A stretch of 64,000 nucleotides of DNA from JALSNL01 sp036479585 (GCA_965224785.1 OZ245062.1:2604001-2668000), one strand, 5' to 3'. Counted from the stretch's first letter, positions 44,701 to 53,474 are shown. The notes: a model not told the origin generated them from the letters alone. Made by a program: numbers and translations.

Positions 44701-45714
44701 CCAATAATAGTTTTGTTTAGAGTACCAATTTTTATTACGCAATATTTTTTTCTGCTTAGAATTAAATTCAAAAAAGTCAACGCCTCTTCCATAGAATAAA
44801 ATATTGTCACCATCATCAAACTTACCGTCAGTTTCTCCATTAACAAGAATAGCATTTTCCACTAAGTCTATTGGTCTTTCATCATCAACACCCCAAGGTA
44901 AAATATACCCACCGTTATTATAAATTTTAATTGTTCTTGGGTCAACAGAATTTACATCAATTCCAATGGAGCTTAGATAAGACTTATCAATTTTATATAT
45001 ACCTTCTTGTGGTGCTTCAAACTTAAACCAATCTCCCGTAGCAAGAACAGAATTTCTAATTCCCTTTTTTAGTGTTTTACTTTTAGCTCCCCATTGTTTT
45101 GCTGTCTTGAAATTTATTACTGCATCAGAAATAAGTTCGGAACTTTCAACAGAATTTTGCGTTCTACTTTTGCCAAATGTAACTTGGAAAACAATCTTGC
45201 TGTATAAGCGAATTTTATTTTCGTTGACATCAAACTGAATAGGAAAAACATTAAGAGTTTGAATAGACAAATCTCTGACTAAGCCATAATCTCCAAAAGT
45301 TACTAACTCCGGATTTGAAAAATTATTATACTCTGATGATTCCGCATATTCATAGGAAGGAAAACCATTCTCTTTTTTCATATTTGGAGTTGGAATTATT
45401 TTTCCATCTATAGTAGAGTATTTGGAAGATAGAACTCTAATGTTATTTCCTAACTCATCTGGAACGCCAATGTTAAATTTTCTGAATTGAACTTGCGGAG
45501 TTCCAATTTTTTCACTGAAATTAGTATGTCCATCAAAGAATGAAATACTTAGATAGTTTGTTGAATTAGATTTAATTTTTGCAGTGTCAGTATAGATAGG
45601 AGTATATTCTACAATCAGTTGAGACTCAGACGAAGATAATATTTTAAAATCTTTCTGAGCAATAACAGCCGAATATAAAAATAGGAAAACTATAGTGATG
45701 AATTTGTTGAACAT
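41767..45714 (-). CDS. porU: T9SS sortase PorU (C25 gingipain-like)
   Basis: A 1315-residue exported cysteine protease that removes sorting domains and attaches cargo to the cell surface. It has a signal peptide (MFNKFITIVFLFLYSAVIAQ). The C25 peptidase domain has the catalytic His833 in NYIGHGNPDVWAHEGVF and Cys867 in LTAATCDFGKYDDPN, matching gingipains. Its own C-terminus is NYPNPFSSNTYFTFQ-type and GKLAVIK, as PorU keeps a sorting-like domain. It heads the minus-strand unit porU-porV-M6-like. Confidence 0.95.
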   Translation of the reverse strand: MFNKFITIVFLFLYSAVIAQKDFKILSSSESQLIVEYTPIYTDTAKIKSNSTNYLSISFFDGHTNFSEKIGTPQVQFRKFNIGVPDELGNNIRVLSSKYSTIDGKIIPTPNMKKENGFPSYEYAESSEYNNFSNPELVTFGDYGLVRDLSIQTLNVFPIQFDVNENKIRLYSKIVFQVTFGKSRTQNSVESSELISDAVINFKTAKQWGAKSKTLKKGIRNSVLATGDWFKFEAPQEGIYKIDKSYLSSIGIDVNSVDPRTIKIYNNGGYILPWGVDDERPIDLVENAILVNGETDGKFDDGDNILFYGRGVDFFEFNSKQKKILRNKNWYSKQNYYWLTFGGTNGKRMSTQQSDSAPADFTQTFTDAFKFIDDDKQNLIGSGLINVGDDFTSSKRSVTYSNMLSELIDGSEIDYSFAFVNGSGNSNSLSIDENGTRIFSGSVRGESFYSYGGRLVKSIKYTGNLPDKRSVLKFTYNPTGISDKGHLDFLEIKYKKSLSATDNNLGFYSGQDIGKIEYNIKGFSSSDITVLNISDYSNVAVLNTSINGGQFTFKANEIDTLRSKYISLTSDQFKEPTKAIKIENSNIRGITRGTKYIILTHKNFKDHAERLVNYRSSEAQFKAISQFIVIDDLYNEFSCGSLDPTVIRDFLKYAYDNWDIKPEYVLLFGDGDFDYYDLLGKGLNFIPTFQKKESLKELKSYPYDDFYSRISGSDKKADIAIGRLNVTTTDEARIVVDKIIKYETKIDKGLWRNTITLLADDGLTSHGDDGNTHTRQSETLSKSHIPASFQKNKIYLSNYKTAQTGLGRRKPDVNNAIIDAMNNGTLIFNYIGHGNPDVWAHEGVFERSISIPQLRNDRYFFLTAATCDFGKYDDPNLQSATEEMILMENAGMIGALSAVRPVYSNSNADLNENFYGHLFGEKDSLGFSPPIGNVYFKMKRDRTNENDEKFHLFGDPLVRLNIPKLPVTIESVNNNNLNQDVQIKALSQVTIKGKVRNGDNTISQFSGEGIVTVFDSKREVHLDDINYDMEVQDAVIFRGRVSIENGEFATSFTVPKDISYENKNGKIVAYIFNDEFDGVGSTSNIIVGGTDTTNINDKKGPEIEILYDEEEIQSSYLVSPNFKLRVKLFDKTGLNTTGTGIGHKLEAILNDDKQNSIDLTNYFVGELNSGGKSGEVNYIFSSLKPDEYKIKIKAWDVFNNFSSSESFFTVVDDSKLIVREVYNYPNPFSSNTYFTFQHNLTNEVNVKIKIYTIAGRLIKQIERNNILEKFVKIEWDGRDEDSDLIANGTYLYKLNIETINGEFKENILGKLAVIK

Positions 45715-46093
45715 TAAATCTCCATTGAGTTACTAAGTTTAGTTAACAACTAAAATTAGCTAAAATATTTTCTTAAAATCAATGCAAAAAATGTAACAAA
45801 TTTCTATAAAATTTTCCTTTTTGGTGTTATATCAAAAATTGTAAGTGCAAATAAGCAAAGTTTAAAGCATTTGTCAAGTCAAAAGTTTATGCAGTTGTAA
45901 ATTGTTGTTTATATCACAAATACGGAATCATTATTTAATCTAGAACTTTTTCGTTTTTCTCATTTTCAGACTTTACAAAAACCTTCGAGGTTTTATAAGT
46001 ATAACAAAATTTACTAAATACATGTTAATAAAACTGTAACTAAAAATTTATAATTGAGTAAAACCTCGAAGGTTTAGACTTATTAATCCATTC
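45715..46093. other. Intergenic region with long inverted repeat
   Basis: No gene seen. AAACCTTCGAGGTTTTA at 45978-45995 and its complement TAAAACCTCGAAGGTTT at 46059-46075 form a 17-base inverted pair 63 bases apart; each arm is nearly a palindrome. This AACCTTCGAGGTT type is a common intergenic element in Bacteroidota. The porU promoter must lie at the left. Confidence 0.6.
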
Positions 46094-46735
46094 TTATTTT
46101 AATTTTGCACTTGGGCAATAATCTCTAAGCAAACACTCATCACACTTTGGTCGGCGAGCAATACAAATTTTTCTTCCGTGTGCAATAAACCAATGTGTTG
46201 AGTTTGCCCAATCTTCTTTTGGTAATAATTCTTTTAACTTAAATTCTATTTTAACAACATCACTTGTACATACAATATCTAATAAATTCGTAATTCTTTT
46301 CACGTGCGTATCAACTGCCACAGCCGGAATGCCAAAAGCATTTCCCAAAACTACTGATGCTGTTTTTCTTCCAACTCCAGGTAATTCCACTAATGCATCA
46401 AAATCAATTGGTACTTCGGAGTTATGTTCATCTACTAATTTTCTGCAACATCCTTTTATGTTCTTTGCTTTGTGTTTGTAAAACCCAGTAGAGTAAATCA
46501 ACTTTTCTAATATTGGTAATTTTACTTTTGAAAATTCTTCAGGTGTTCTAAGTTTTGCAAATAGTTCTTCAGTAACAATATTTACTCTTGCATCTGTACA
46601 TTGCGCAGACAGAATTGTTGCAATTAATAATTCAAAAGGAGAAGTATGAACTAAAGCTGTTTCATTCTCAGGGTATTCTTTTTTTAACAAAGAAAATATT
46701 TTATTTATTCTACGTTGGTTTTCTTTTTTTGTCAT
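46094..46735 (-). CDS. nth: Endonuclease III
   Basis: A DNA glycosylase/AP lyase of 213 residues that removes oxidised pyrimidines. Hallmarks are LIATILSAQCTDARVNIV, the helix-hairpin-helix VELPGVGRKTASVVLGNA with the catalytic Lys, AVAVDTHVKRITNLL with the catalytic Asp, and a C-terminal [4Fe-4S] ligand set CIARRPKCDECLLRDYC. It is transcribed alone, away from the NHL gene. Confidence 0.96.
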   Translation of the reverse strand: MTKKENQRRINKIFSLLKKEYPENETALVHTSPFELLIATILSAQCTDARVNIVTEELFAKLRTPEEFSKVKLPILEKLIYSTGFYKHKAKNIKGCCRKLVDEHNSEVPIDFDALVELPGVGRKTASVVLGNAFGIPAVAVDTHVKRITNLLDIVCTSDVVKIEFKLKELLPKEDWANSTHWFIAHGRKICIARRPKCDECLLRDYCPSAKLK

Positions 46736-46828
46736 TTAGTTATTTTTATTTGATTGTATTTCCAATTTACAAAAAGATACAATATTTCATAAACTGTTTA
46801 ATTTATCTCCACAATTTATTCCTTGTTT

Positions 46829-46902
46829 GTCATTTCCGAATGTCTTTATCGGAAATCCAGTTATTTACAAATTAGTAGATTCCAAGTCAAGCTGAGAATG
46901 AC
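46829..46902. repeat. Dispersed repeat family A, copy 3
   Basis: GTCATTTCCGAATGTCTTTA to GTCAAGCTGAGAATGAC. The TTCCGA/TCGGAA stem carries compensating changes against the TCCCGA/TCGGGA of the other copies. Unlike them it lies between divergent genes. Confidence 0.8.
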
Positions 46903-46997
46903 GGCAGTTTAACATACAATAAAACAACAAATTATAATTTAATCATACCGTTCCATCTACCTTTTTTAAGTTTTATGAATTATGTAAATTTAATTCT

Positions 46998-47840
46998 ATG
47001 AAAAGTATAATTATATATTTAATCATTTTTATTTCATCAATATTTGCACAAACTATTTCTTATGAAAAAACTTTAGGTGAATTCAAAGATGCATCTTCTT
47101 TTGATATTGATTTAAATGGAAATATTTATATTTCCGACAGAGCTGATAATACAATATATAAACTAGACTCATTAGGACAAATACTAACAAGCATTGGTGG
47201 CTTTGGATGGAATGAATCTTTGTTTGATGAACCAGTAAGCATATTCACAAATACACTCTCTGCTTATGTTGCCGACAAAAATAATGATAGAGTTCAGAGA
47301 TTTGATAAAGACTTAAATTTTTTATCTCAATATTTAGGGAGTTCGGATAATTCAGATGAAATAGAATTTGCTTATCCAACTTGTGTTGCAATTGCAAACA
47401 TTGGCGATCTTTACATTTTAGATTCCGACAATGGAAGAATATTAAAGTATGATTTATCTGGGAAGTATATTCTAGAAATTGGAGGAAATGACGCTGGTGA
47501 TTTTGCAATTTCAAATCCAAAAGATTTTGCAATTGATAATAATGAAAACCTTTACATTCTAGATGATACAAACATAAAAGTTTTTGATCAATATGGAAGT
47601 GGTTTATTAAAGTTTAAGACAATAATAGAAGCAAAATCAATCAGTATTTCAGAAAACAAACTAATATTTGTAAATGAATCAAATTTAACAATTCTCGATT
47701 TAGAAAATAGAAAAATCGTTTTAGAAATTGATAAACTTTCTAAGTTAGAAAATGAACAAATAGTTGAAGCAAAATTGTTGGATAATTTTTTATTTATTCT
47801 CACACCAAGAAGAATTCTTAAATTTTCTATTCTGCTTTAG
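46998..47840 (+). CDS. NHL-repeat beta-propeller protein
   Basis: A 280-residue protein with a signal peptide (MKSIIIYLIIFISSIFAQ). NHL-type blades follow: FDIDLNGNIYISDRADNTIY, AYVADKNNDRVQRFDKDL, GDLYILDSDNGRILKYDL and ENLYILDDTNIKVFDQYG, each with the repeated x-Y-I-x-D pattern. It is shorter than a full six-bladed propeller, with a less regular end. A binding or scaffold role is likely. It is the first of three genes with very short spacers (membrane proteins follow). Confidence 0.78.
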   Translation: MKSIIIYLIIFISSIFAQTISYEKTLGEFKDASSFDIDLNGNIYISDRADNTIYKLDSLGQILTSIGGFGWNESLFDEPVSIFTNTLSAYVADKNNDRVQRFDKDLNFLSQYLGSSDNSDEIEFAYPTCVAIANIGDLYILDSDNGRILKYDLSGKYILEIGGNDAGDFAISNPKDFAIDNNENLYILDDTNIKVFDQYGSGLLKFKTIIEAKSISISENKLIFVNESNLTILDLENRKIVLEIDKLSKLENEQIVEAKLLDNFLFILTPRRILKFSILL

Positions 47841-47842
47841 TC

Positions 47843-48301
47843 TTGAATATTTCATTAAAGAAAAAGATTGAAATATTTTTATTTACATCCATACTACTTT
47901 GGTGCATTGGAATTATTTGGGAAGTTGTAATTCAACAATTTCCACAGCTGCTTATTACATTGCCCTTCTTAAAATATAATTATTCAATTGTCTGTCATCA
48001 AGAGCCAGAAAAATTATTTCATATTGGAAATTTCAGAACTCTTGTTTGTTCAAGATGCACAGGGATTTATTTTGGGTCTTTATTTTCAGCCGGACTTATT
48101 CTTTTTGGTCTTTCCAAAAATATAAGTACAAAAATACTTTTATATTCTTCACTCCCAATGTTTTTAGACGTTCTACTTTATAGTTTAGGTATTTACACTT
48201 ATTCACATAATTTCGCTTTGCTTACTGGATTACTTTTAGGTTCAATTGGTTTTATTTATATTCAAGATGCAATTATTAAAATTTTAATGAAAAACAAATA
48301 G
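47843..48301 (+). CDS. DUF2085 membrane protein
   Basis: A 152-residue protein starting with TTG two bases after the NHL gene stop. Four membrane segments are likely. The DUF2085 signature is present: YSIVCHQEPEKLFHIGNFRT followed by LVCSRCTGIYFGSLFSAG, giving the conserved C-H-Q and C-x-R-C-T-G-I-Y. Its function is unknown; the Cys and His residues suggest metal binding or redox chemistry at the membrane. Confidence 0.8.
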   Translation: MNISLKKKIEIFLFTSILLWCIGIIWEVVIQQFPQLLITLPFLKYNYSIVCHQEPEKLFHIGNFRTLVCSRCTGIYFGSLFSAGLILFGLSKNISTKILLYSSLPMFLDVLLYSLGIYTYSHNFALLTGLLLGSIGFIYIQDAIIKILMKNK

Positions 48302-48303
48302 GA

Positions 48304-48816
48304 TTGATTTTGAAAAAATATTTCCCCGTTTTGGTTACAGGCTTTGCAGCTGGAGTCTTACATATAGTTCCAATTTTTAAAAGTTTAACTTGTTGTTTAA
48401 TTGTTCCAGTAGCAGCTTACTTTGCAATTGTTTTGTATCAAAAATCAAATAATAATTTTGAGCAAATAGATTTGAAAAAAGGAGCAACTTTAGGAATATT
48501 AACAGGAGTTGTAGCTGCTTTATTTGGTAGTTTTTTTGATATAGCAATTACACTAGTTACAAAGAACAATGATATACTAAACTCATTAAATCAACTAGCA
48601 GAAACAATTGATGTGTTTCCATTTCCTCAAGAAACAAAGGATGAAGTACTAAATCTTATGCAATCTGTTGCCAGTTCAATTAAAGAAACTGGTTTTTCAT
48701 TTCTTTACTCTGTTTCAATATTTGTCAACAATTTAATTGTTAATCCAATTTTTGGATTGATTGGTGGATTAGTTGGAACAAAAATAATAAATTCTAGAAA
48801 TTCAAAATTGGATTGA
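48304..48816 (+). CDS. Membrane protein of unknown function
   Basis: A 170-residue protein directly after the DUF2085 gene, start TTG at 48304 or at 48310. Hydrophobic helices: VLVTGFAAGVLHIVPIF, LTCCLIVPVAAYFAIVLY, LGILTGVVAALFGSFFDIAI and VNPIFGLIGGLVGTKI. A central stretch of about 50 residues is amphipathic. It is reminiscent of DUF4199-like proteins but the match is weak. Translational coupling to the DUF2085 gene suggests a common job. Confidence 0.6.
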   Translation: MILKKYFPVLVTGFAAGVLHIVPIFKSLTCCLIVPVAAYFAIVLYQKSNNNFEQIDLKKGATLGILTGVVAALFGSFFDIAITLVTKNNDILNSLNQLAETIDVFPFPQETKDEVLNLMQSVASSIKETGFSFLYSVSIFVNNLIVNPIFGLIGGLVGTKIINSRNSKLD

Positions 48817-48838
48817 TTTTTTTACTTCAACTAAATTA

Positions 48839-48965
48839 GTCATATTGAAGGAGTTCTTTTTGAACGTTCGTTTACTCCGCAGTTGTTTTGCGGTGGAAAT
48901 ATCTCGATACTATTCGCACAGTGAGATTCTTCACTTCGACTAAAAACGTCTCCATTCAGAATAAC
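48839..48965. repeat. Dispersed repeat family C
   Basis: Starts GTCATATTGAAGGAG and ends TTCAGAATAAC, an imperfect inverse pair of GTCATTCTGAA type. It contains AGTGAGATTCTTCACTTCGAC and is the only copy in the window. This class of element (GTCATTCTGAA...) is frequent in many environmental genomes. Confidence 0.55.
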
Positions 48966-49031
48966 AACTTCAACATACTCTGACAATTTTTTTGTTATTT
49001 GTAAATTGTTATTTGGCGACAAAGGAACATT

Positions 49032-49337
49032 ATGGTTATAGCATTTATTTTTTTACTGCATATTGTTCTTACAGTTTATGTTTTTGTTAAAAAGCAAAAA
49101 TTAGATTCTACATCTGCAGCTTTTATTGATTTAATTTTAATAATCATTATTTTTACTGTCGGTTGGTCAATTACCACAATGGTTTGCAAAATATTTTGGG
49201 AACCTATTGGCTTTGGGAAATATTTTGATAGAGATACAATAGCATTGACACTATTGACTATTGGAGAATTTTTATTTTATAGAATTTACTTTAAGAATTT
49301 AAATAAAAAAGAACTTCAAAAAAATAGCACTATTTAG
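49032..49337 (+). CDS. Small membrane protein of unknown function
   Basis: A 101-residue protein with AAAGGA before the ATG. Three membrane helices: VIAFIFLLHIVLTVYVFV, FIDLILIIIIFTVGWSIT and DTIALTLLTIGEFLFYRIYF. It has a short basic C-terminal tail (KNLNKKELQK). No family recognised. The end overlaps the convergent gene end by four bases. Confidence 0.65.
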   Translation: MVIAFIFLLHIVLTVYVFVKKQKLDSTSAAFIDLILIIIIFTVGWSITTMVCKIFWEPIGFGKYFDRDTIALTLLTIGEFLFYRIYFKNLNKKELQKNSTI

Positions 49338-50158
49338 TTTGAAGCTATTGCAGTATTAATCCAAAAGTTAATAGGTTCTATAACTGAGTTTATATTTTGC
49401 TGTCTTCCCCTGCCAGAACTTCCTCCCCTTCGTCCACCTGACATACCACCTTTTTGTCCACCTCCGGATTTCCCCCCACTTTTATTTCCCATTTCTGCTT
49501 CACCACTTCTCTCCGGTCTTTCAATTTTACCTGCAATAAAACCTAATTTTATTTCTTCGTTTAATGTAGTATTTATTTTAAGTAAACTTTCTTTTCTACC
49601 AACCAGAGAAATTTTTAACTCATAAACAAGCTGACCAAATTCATAACCAATTTTAACTTCAATACCATTATTACTTTTTAGGGGAGAAGCATACAATGGA
49701 TATTCATCTTCATTCAAAACTAAAAACTCATTTTGTTCAATAAGAAGTTTATTCACTACTCGTTCTTGTTTAACTCTACGGCCAGTTGGTTTTAATCTTT
49801 TACTAAAATCCATTACAACAGTTGTATTATTTTTAATTGGATATTGAATACCAAATTTTTCTACATCAGAACTTTGCGGTTCAAACCAAATTGTAAGTCC
49901 TGATTTTAAAAGTTTTATAATTCTTTCATTTTCCGAGACAACAAGACATAAATATAAATTCTGTTCATCATTTGTAATTCCAACTGCAACTTTTTCATCC
50001 TTAATATATTTTAAGTTGTTGCCCCAATCTTGTTTGCTACCATCAATTATTAAATTACTTTCTTGCCATTTACTAAGAACCTCAAGTCCTGAGCATCCAC
50101 CGAATAAAGATATTAGTGTTAGTGATACAACGATGTATATACTTTTTTTTACTTTCAT
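49334..50158 (-). CDS. Lipoprotein with CBM9-like fold and glycine-rich tail
   Basis: The frame is open to 50233, but the ATG at 50158 opens a lipoprotein signal (MKVKKSIYIVVSLTLISLFG, then GCSG, lipobox FGGC). About 274 residues. The first domain starts NLIIDGSKQDWGNNLKYIKD and continues with VGITNDEQNLYLCLVVSEN, resembling DOMON/CBM9-type sandwich domains. The C-terminal part is glycine-, serine- and arginine-rich (GGKSGGGQKGGMSGGRRGG). It follows the DUF4249 gene and TonB receptor, and may be part of the uptake or surface complex. Its ligand is unknown. Confidence 0.7.
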   Translation of the reverse strand: MKVKKSIYIVVSLTLISLFGGCSGLEVLSKWQESNLIIDGSKQDWGNNLKYIKDEKVAVGITNDEQNLYLCLVVSENERIIKLLKSGLTIWFEPQSSDVEKFGIQYPIKNNTTVVMDFSKRLKPTGRRVKQERVVNKLLIEQNEFLVLNEDEYPLYASPLKSNNGIEVKIGYEFGQLVYELKISLVGRKESLLKINTTLNEEIKLGFIAGKIERPERSGEAEMGNKSGGKSGGGQKGGMSGGRRGGSSGRGRQQNINSVIEPINFWINTAIASN

Positions 50159-50177
50159 TTTTTCCTTTAGAATTATT

Positions 50178-51005
50178 TTATTCTTTAACTGCATTAAAGT
50201 AAACTGTATCACTTGCAAAAGCACTGAACACACCTAAACCATTTTCAATATTTGTTAGTGGTTCATTTAAGTTTCTCGAATCTTGATCTCGCGATTCATA
50301 TAAATCAACATATTCTTGATTTACTTTATAAAGTATTAAGCGATGTTCTCCCAAATGAGTTATCAATGCGAATGATACTCTATACTCACTTGAGATGGAA
50401 GGTTCGGAAATAAAACGTGATGAAAATTTTCCTGTATTTAAATCAATAAAAGTTGGGTCTTGTCCAATATTATCAATGGTAACATAGTGGTAGCTATTAT
50501 CAGAATTATCCCAAGTTAGCTTAATGTTATACGACTCCAAATCTGTTGGACGTCTTCCCGAACCTGGAGTAAATTCTGGTATTGGTAATGTTCCAGAATC
50601 TAACAACAAATTTGTTGGTTTTGATGGAACAGTAGTTTGTGCAGTAATTTTCCGGTCATCAATATTTACTTCTAAAAATATTTCATCACCTGAATTAATT
50701 ATTAAATCATTTCCAGAGTAATAGTAAAACCCTTCTCTATTATCATCTGAAATAAGTGAATAATTATTATTACCTTTTTTAATTATTACTTCAGCATTAA
50801 TAATTGGTGGAGCTAAAGTATCTTCAGCACCTAAAGAAAGAACTTCCGATAGATAAATATCTTTAACTGGTTGGTTTGCATAAACAAATCCTTGTACAAC
50901 AATTAGGTCTTTATCAATTTCAGTTGAAACGTTTTCTTCACATCCAAAAGAAATGTAGATTGTTAAAAATAAAAATATTTTACTAACTAAGTTTATTTTA
51001 TTCAT
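50178..51005 (-). CDS. DUF4249 lipoprotein
   Basis: A 275-residue exported protein with a lipoprotein signal (NKINLVSKIFLFLTIYISFG, lipobox SFGC). It matches the DUF4249 family, which is commonly paired with TonB receptors in Bacteroidota: VVQGFVYANQPVKDIYLSEV, APPIINAEVIIKKGNNNY and DEIFLEVNIDDRKITAQTTV. An AAGGA lies before the ATG. It follows the TonB receptor gene by 12 bases, so the two are expected to act together at the outer membrane. Confidence 0.85.
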   Translation of the reverse strand: MNKINLVSKIFLFLTIYISFGCEENVSTEIDKDLIVVQGFVYANQPVKDIYLSEVLSLGAEDTLAPPIINAEVIIKKGNNNYSLISDDNREGFYYYSGNDLIINSGDEIFLEVNIDDRKITAQTTVPSKPTNLLLDSGTLPIPEFTPGSGRRPTDLESYNIKLTWDNSDNSYHYVTIDNIGQDPTFIDLNTGKFSSRFISEPSISSEYRVSFALITHLGEHRLILYKVNQEYVDLYESRDQDSRNLNEPLTNIENGLGVFSAFASDTVYFNAVKE

Positions 51006-51017
51006 AATTGGAATTCC

Positions 51018-53474
51018 TTAAAAATATAATTTAACAAAAAGTGTTGGAGTAATTCCAAGCATAGTTATATCAGTTATAGAAATTGGAGTTGTTTCAAGAT
51101 CATACTCTCTATACCAAACATTTTTATAATCGTACAGATTATAGAGTGATAATCCAACATCCCCGGTATATGATTTTGATTTAAAGGAATAAGTTCCACT
51201 TAAATCAAGCCTGTGATAATCAGGTAATCTATTTGTGTTTTTATCGCTAACGTGTGTATAGCCGTATGAATCTCCATTTAGCAATGTTAAATAATATTGG
51301 CTCTCTGGTGCAGTATAAGCTTTGCCTGTAGCATAAACCCACGATGCAGATAAATTCCAATTACCAATTTTATAAGAAGCTACTAAGTTTACTTCGTGTC
51401 GTCTATCGTGACTTGCAGGGAATGCTAATCCATCATTAAATTCCGGAAAAGTATATTCTACTTGTCCTAAAGTATAACTGAGCCAACCGTTAAAATCTCC
51501 TGACTTCTTCTGAATTAAAAACTCAACACCTTTCGAATTCCCATTACCAATAAAAAAGTTTTCTTCTACTGTTGGAGAATTACTTGTAGGGTTTCCTCTG
51601 CCTCTAGTATTTTTTATTCTTTGATTAAACTCAACTATATTTTCTAATTCCTTATAGTATCCTTCCACCGAGAACAGATAGTCATTAGCTTGATATTCAG
51701 CACCCAAAATATAATGACTTGAAAATCCTGGTTTAAGGTTATCATCAGCACCCATCCAAAAATCACGTGTTCCCTCAAGAACATCTTCGTTAGTTATATG
51801 ATTAATAAATTGATAGTAATGTCCCCAAGTTCCCTTTAGTTTTAACTGATCGGTTAAAGAATAAATTGCAGAAAATCTTGGTTCAAAATAGAGAGATTCT
51901 GTTCCTCCATATCTGGTAAGTCTTCCTCCAACATCAATGCTAAGTGGAGAAAATATTTTAATTTTATCTGAAGCGTAAAGTGCAAGTTGAGAAGACGAAG
52001 AGTTTCTATCCAAAATAGTTAACGAATCATTTCTTGTCATTAAAAAACTTGTATTAATATCAGAGAACCACAATCCAAAACTAAGCTTTTGTTTATTGCT
52101 TAATTTCCATTCATTATCCAACCTAATTGTAAAATCTTTAACATTGTTGTCTTCAACAGATTTAAAGGAAGCACCTAAAAATCCCGAAGTATTTTCATCA
52201 TCACTACTTGTAAATCCTCTTTCAGAATTTCTGATGTTAAAATAATCTGTTGCAGAAACTAAGAAATTGGAATAGAATCTATCACTCCATTGTCTCGACC
52301 ATTTTGCACTTCCGCCTATATTACCCCAATTTGTATAGTCGTTAGTAAATCGCTGTAAGGAAGAAGTAGTTGAGCTGCCCATAGATTTAGGCTCTTGTGA
52401 TTCATCCAAATTATCTTCGCCATTATAGAAGCTGAACGAGACAAAATCTTTGTCAGATAATTGGTAAGAAAATTTTGCATTAAGATCATAAAAATAAAAT
52501 GAAGGCATAAGACTCTGTTCCATAACTTGTCCTCTGCCATTTATCCTTGGTTCAGTATCATCACCACTAGAGAGAAAGCCATATATAGACTGATAAAAAT
52601 CTGTTTGAATAATATCTGAGTATGAACGTCTTCCCGAAATTAAAATACTTCCCTTGTCTAATACAGGAATTTCAGCAACACCATTAACGCTAAGTGAACT
52701 CAACCCAAAATTTAATTTGAATTTATTTATGCTACCGGTTTTGCCAGTTAAATCTACAACGCTAGACATTCTACCACCATACTTGGAAGTAAAGCCACCT
52801 TTATAGAACTGAACATCTTTTACAGCATCGGCATTAAAGGCACTAAAAAAACCAAAAAAATGATCAACGTGGTAAACCGTCATTCCGTCTAATAAAATTA
52901 AATTTTGATCTGGAGTTCCACCTCGTACATACAAACCAGAAGAACCATCGGCTATTCCACTTACGCCCGGCAATAATTGAAGCGAACGAAAAATATCAAC
53001 TTCTCCTAATTTAGGAAGGATCATAAGTTGTTTTGGAGAAAGTGTAATTTGACTTACTCCCTCAGCAGTTTTCCAAATTTTATATTTTTCTGCTGTCACA
53101 ACAACATCATCAGTAACAATTGAAATTGGTTTTAACTGTAACTCTAATTTTTTGTTACTCGTTTGTACATTATCATATGAAAATTTTAGCGACTCATATC
53201 CCATATAGGAAACTAGTAGTATAAGATTTTCTGAAGGGGCCTCTATTATTACAAAAAATCCATCCTTGTTTGTTGTTGCTCCAGTATTAGTTCCTTCAAT
53301 TATTATATTTGCAAAAATTAAAGTTTCGCCAGTTTCTACATCTCTAATTGTACCACTAATATCTTTTCTATTTTGACCAAAAATTATGTTTGAAAAAAAA
53401 AGTAAAAGAAGAAAAGCAAAATACATCAATGCCATAGAATAAGATGCCGACTTGCTACCAAAATTGAAAATCAT
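51018..53474 (-). CDS. TonB-dependent receptor with carboxypeptidase-like N-domain
   Basis: An 818-residue outer-membrane importer. The signal region is YFAFLLLLFFSNIIFGQ. A carboxypeptidase-regulatory-like domain (DISGTIRDVETGETLIFANI and TTNKDGFFVIIEAPSENLIL) leads to the plug (ILPKLGEVDIFRSLQLLPGV, GLYVRGGTPDQNLILLDGMT) and a barrel ending LGITPTLFVKLYF. It energises uptake through ExbB/ExbD/TonB. It is the first gene of the unit with DUF4249 and the glycine-rich lipoprotein. The substrate is unknown. An AAGG lies before the ATG. Confidence 0.93.
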   Translation of the reverse strand: MIFNFGSKSASYSMALMYFAFLLLLFFSNIIFGQNRKDISGTIRDVETGETLIFANIIIEGTNTGATTNKDGFFVIIEAPSENLILLVSYMGYESLKFSYDNVQTSNKKLELQLKPISIVTDDVVVTAEKYKIWKTAEGVSQITLSPKQLMILPKLGEVDIFRSLQLLPGVSGIADGSSGLYVRGGTPDQNLILLDGMTVYHVDHFFGFFSAFNADAVKDVQFYKGGFTSKYGGRMSSVVDLTGKTGSINKFKLNFGLSSLSVNGVAEIPVLDKGSILISGRRSYSDIIQTDFYQSIYGFLSSGDDTEPRINGRGQVMEQSLMPSFYFYDLNAKFSYQLSDKDFVSFSFYNGEDNLDESQEPKSMGSSTTSSLQRFTNDYTNWGNIGGSAKWSRQWSDRFYSNFLVSATDYFNIRNSERGFTSSDDENTSGFLGASFKSVEDNNVKDFTIRLDNEWKLSNKQKLSFGLWFSDINTSFLMTRNDSLTILDRNSSSSQLALYASDKIKIFSPLSIDVGGRLTRYGGTESLYFEPRFSAIYSLTDQLKLKGTWGHYYQFINHITNEDVLEGTRDFWMGADDNLKPGFSSHYILGAEYQANDYLFSVEGYYKELENIVEFNQRIKNTRGRGNPTSNSPTVEENFFIGNGNSKGVEFLIQKKSGDFNGWLSYTLGQVEYTFPEFNDGLAFPASHDRRHEVNLVASYKIGNWNLSASWVYATGKAYTAPESQYYLTLLNGDSYGYTHVSDKNTNRLPDYHRLDLSGTYSFKSKSYTGDVGLSLYNLYDYKNVWYREYDLETTPISITDITMLGITPTLFVKLYF

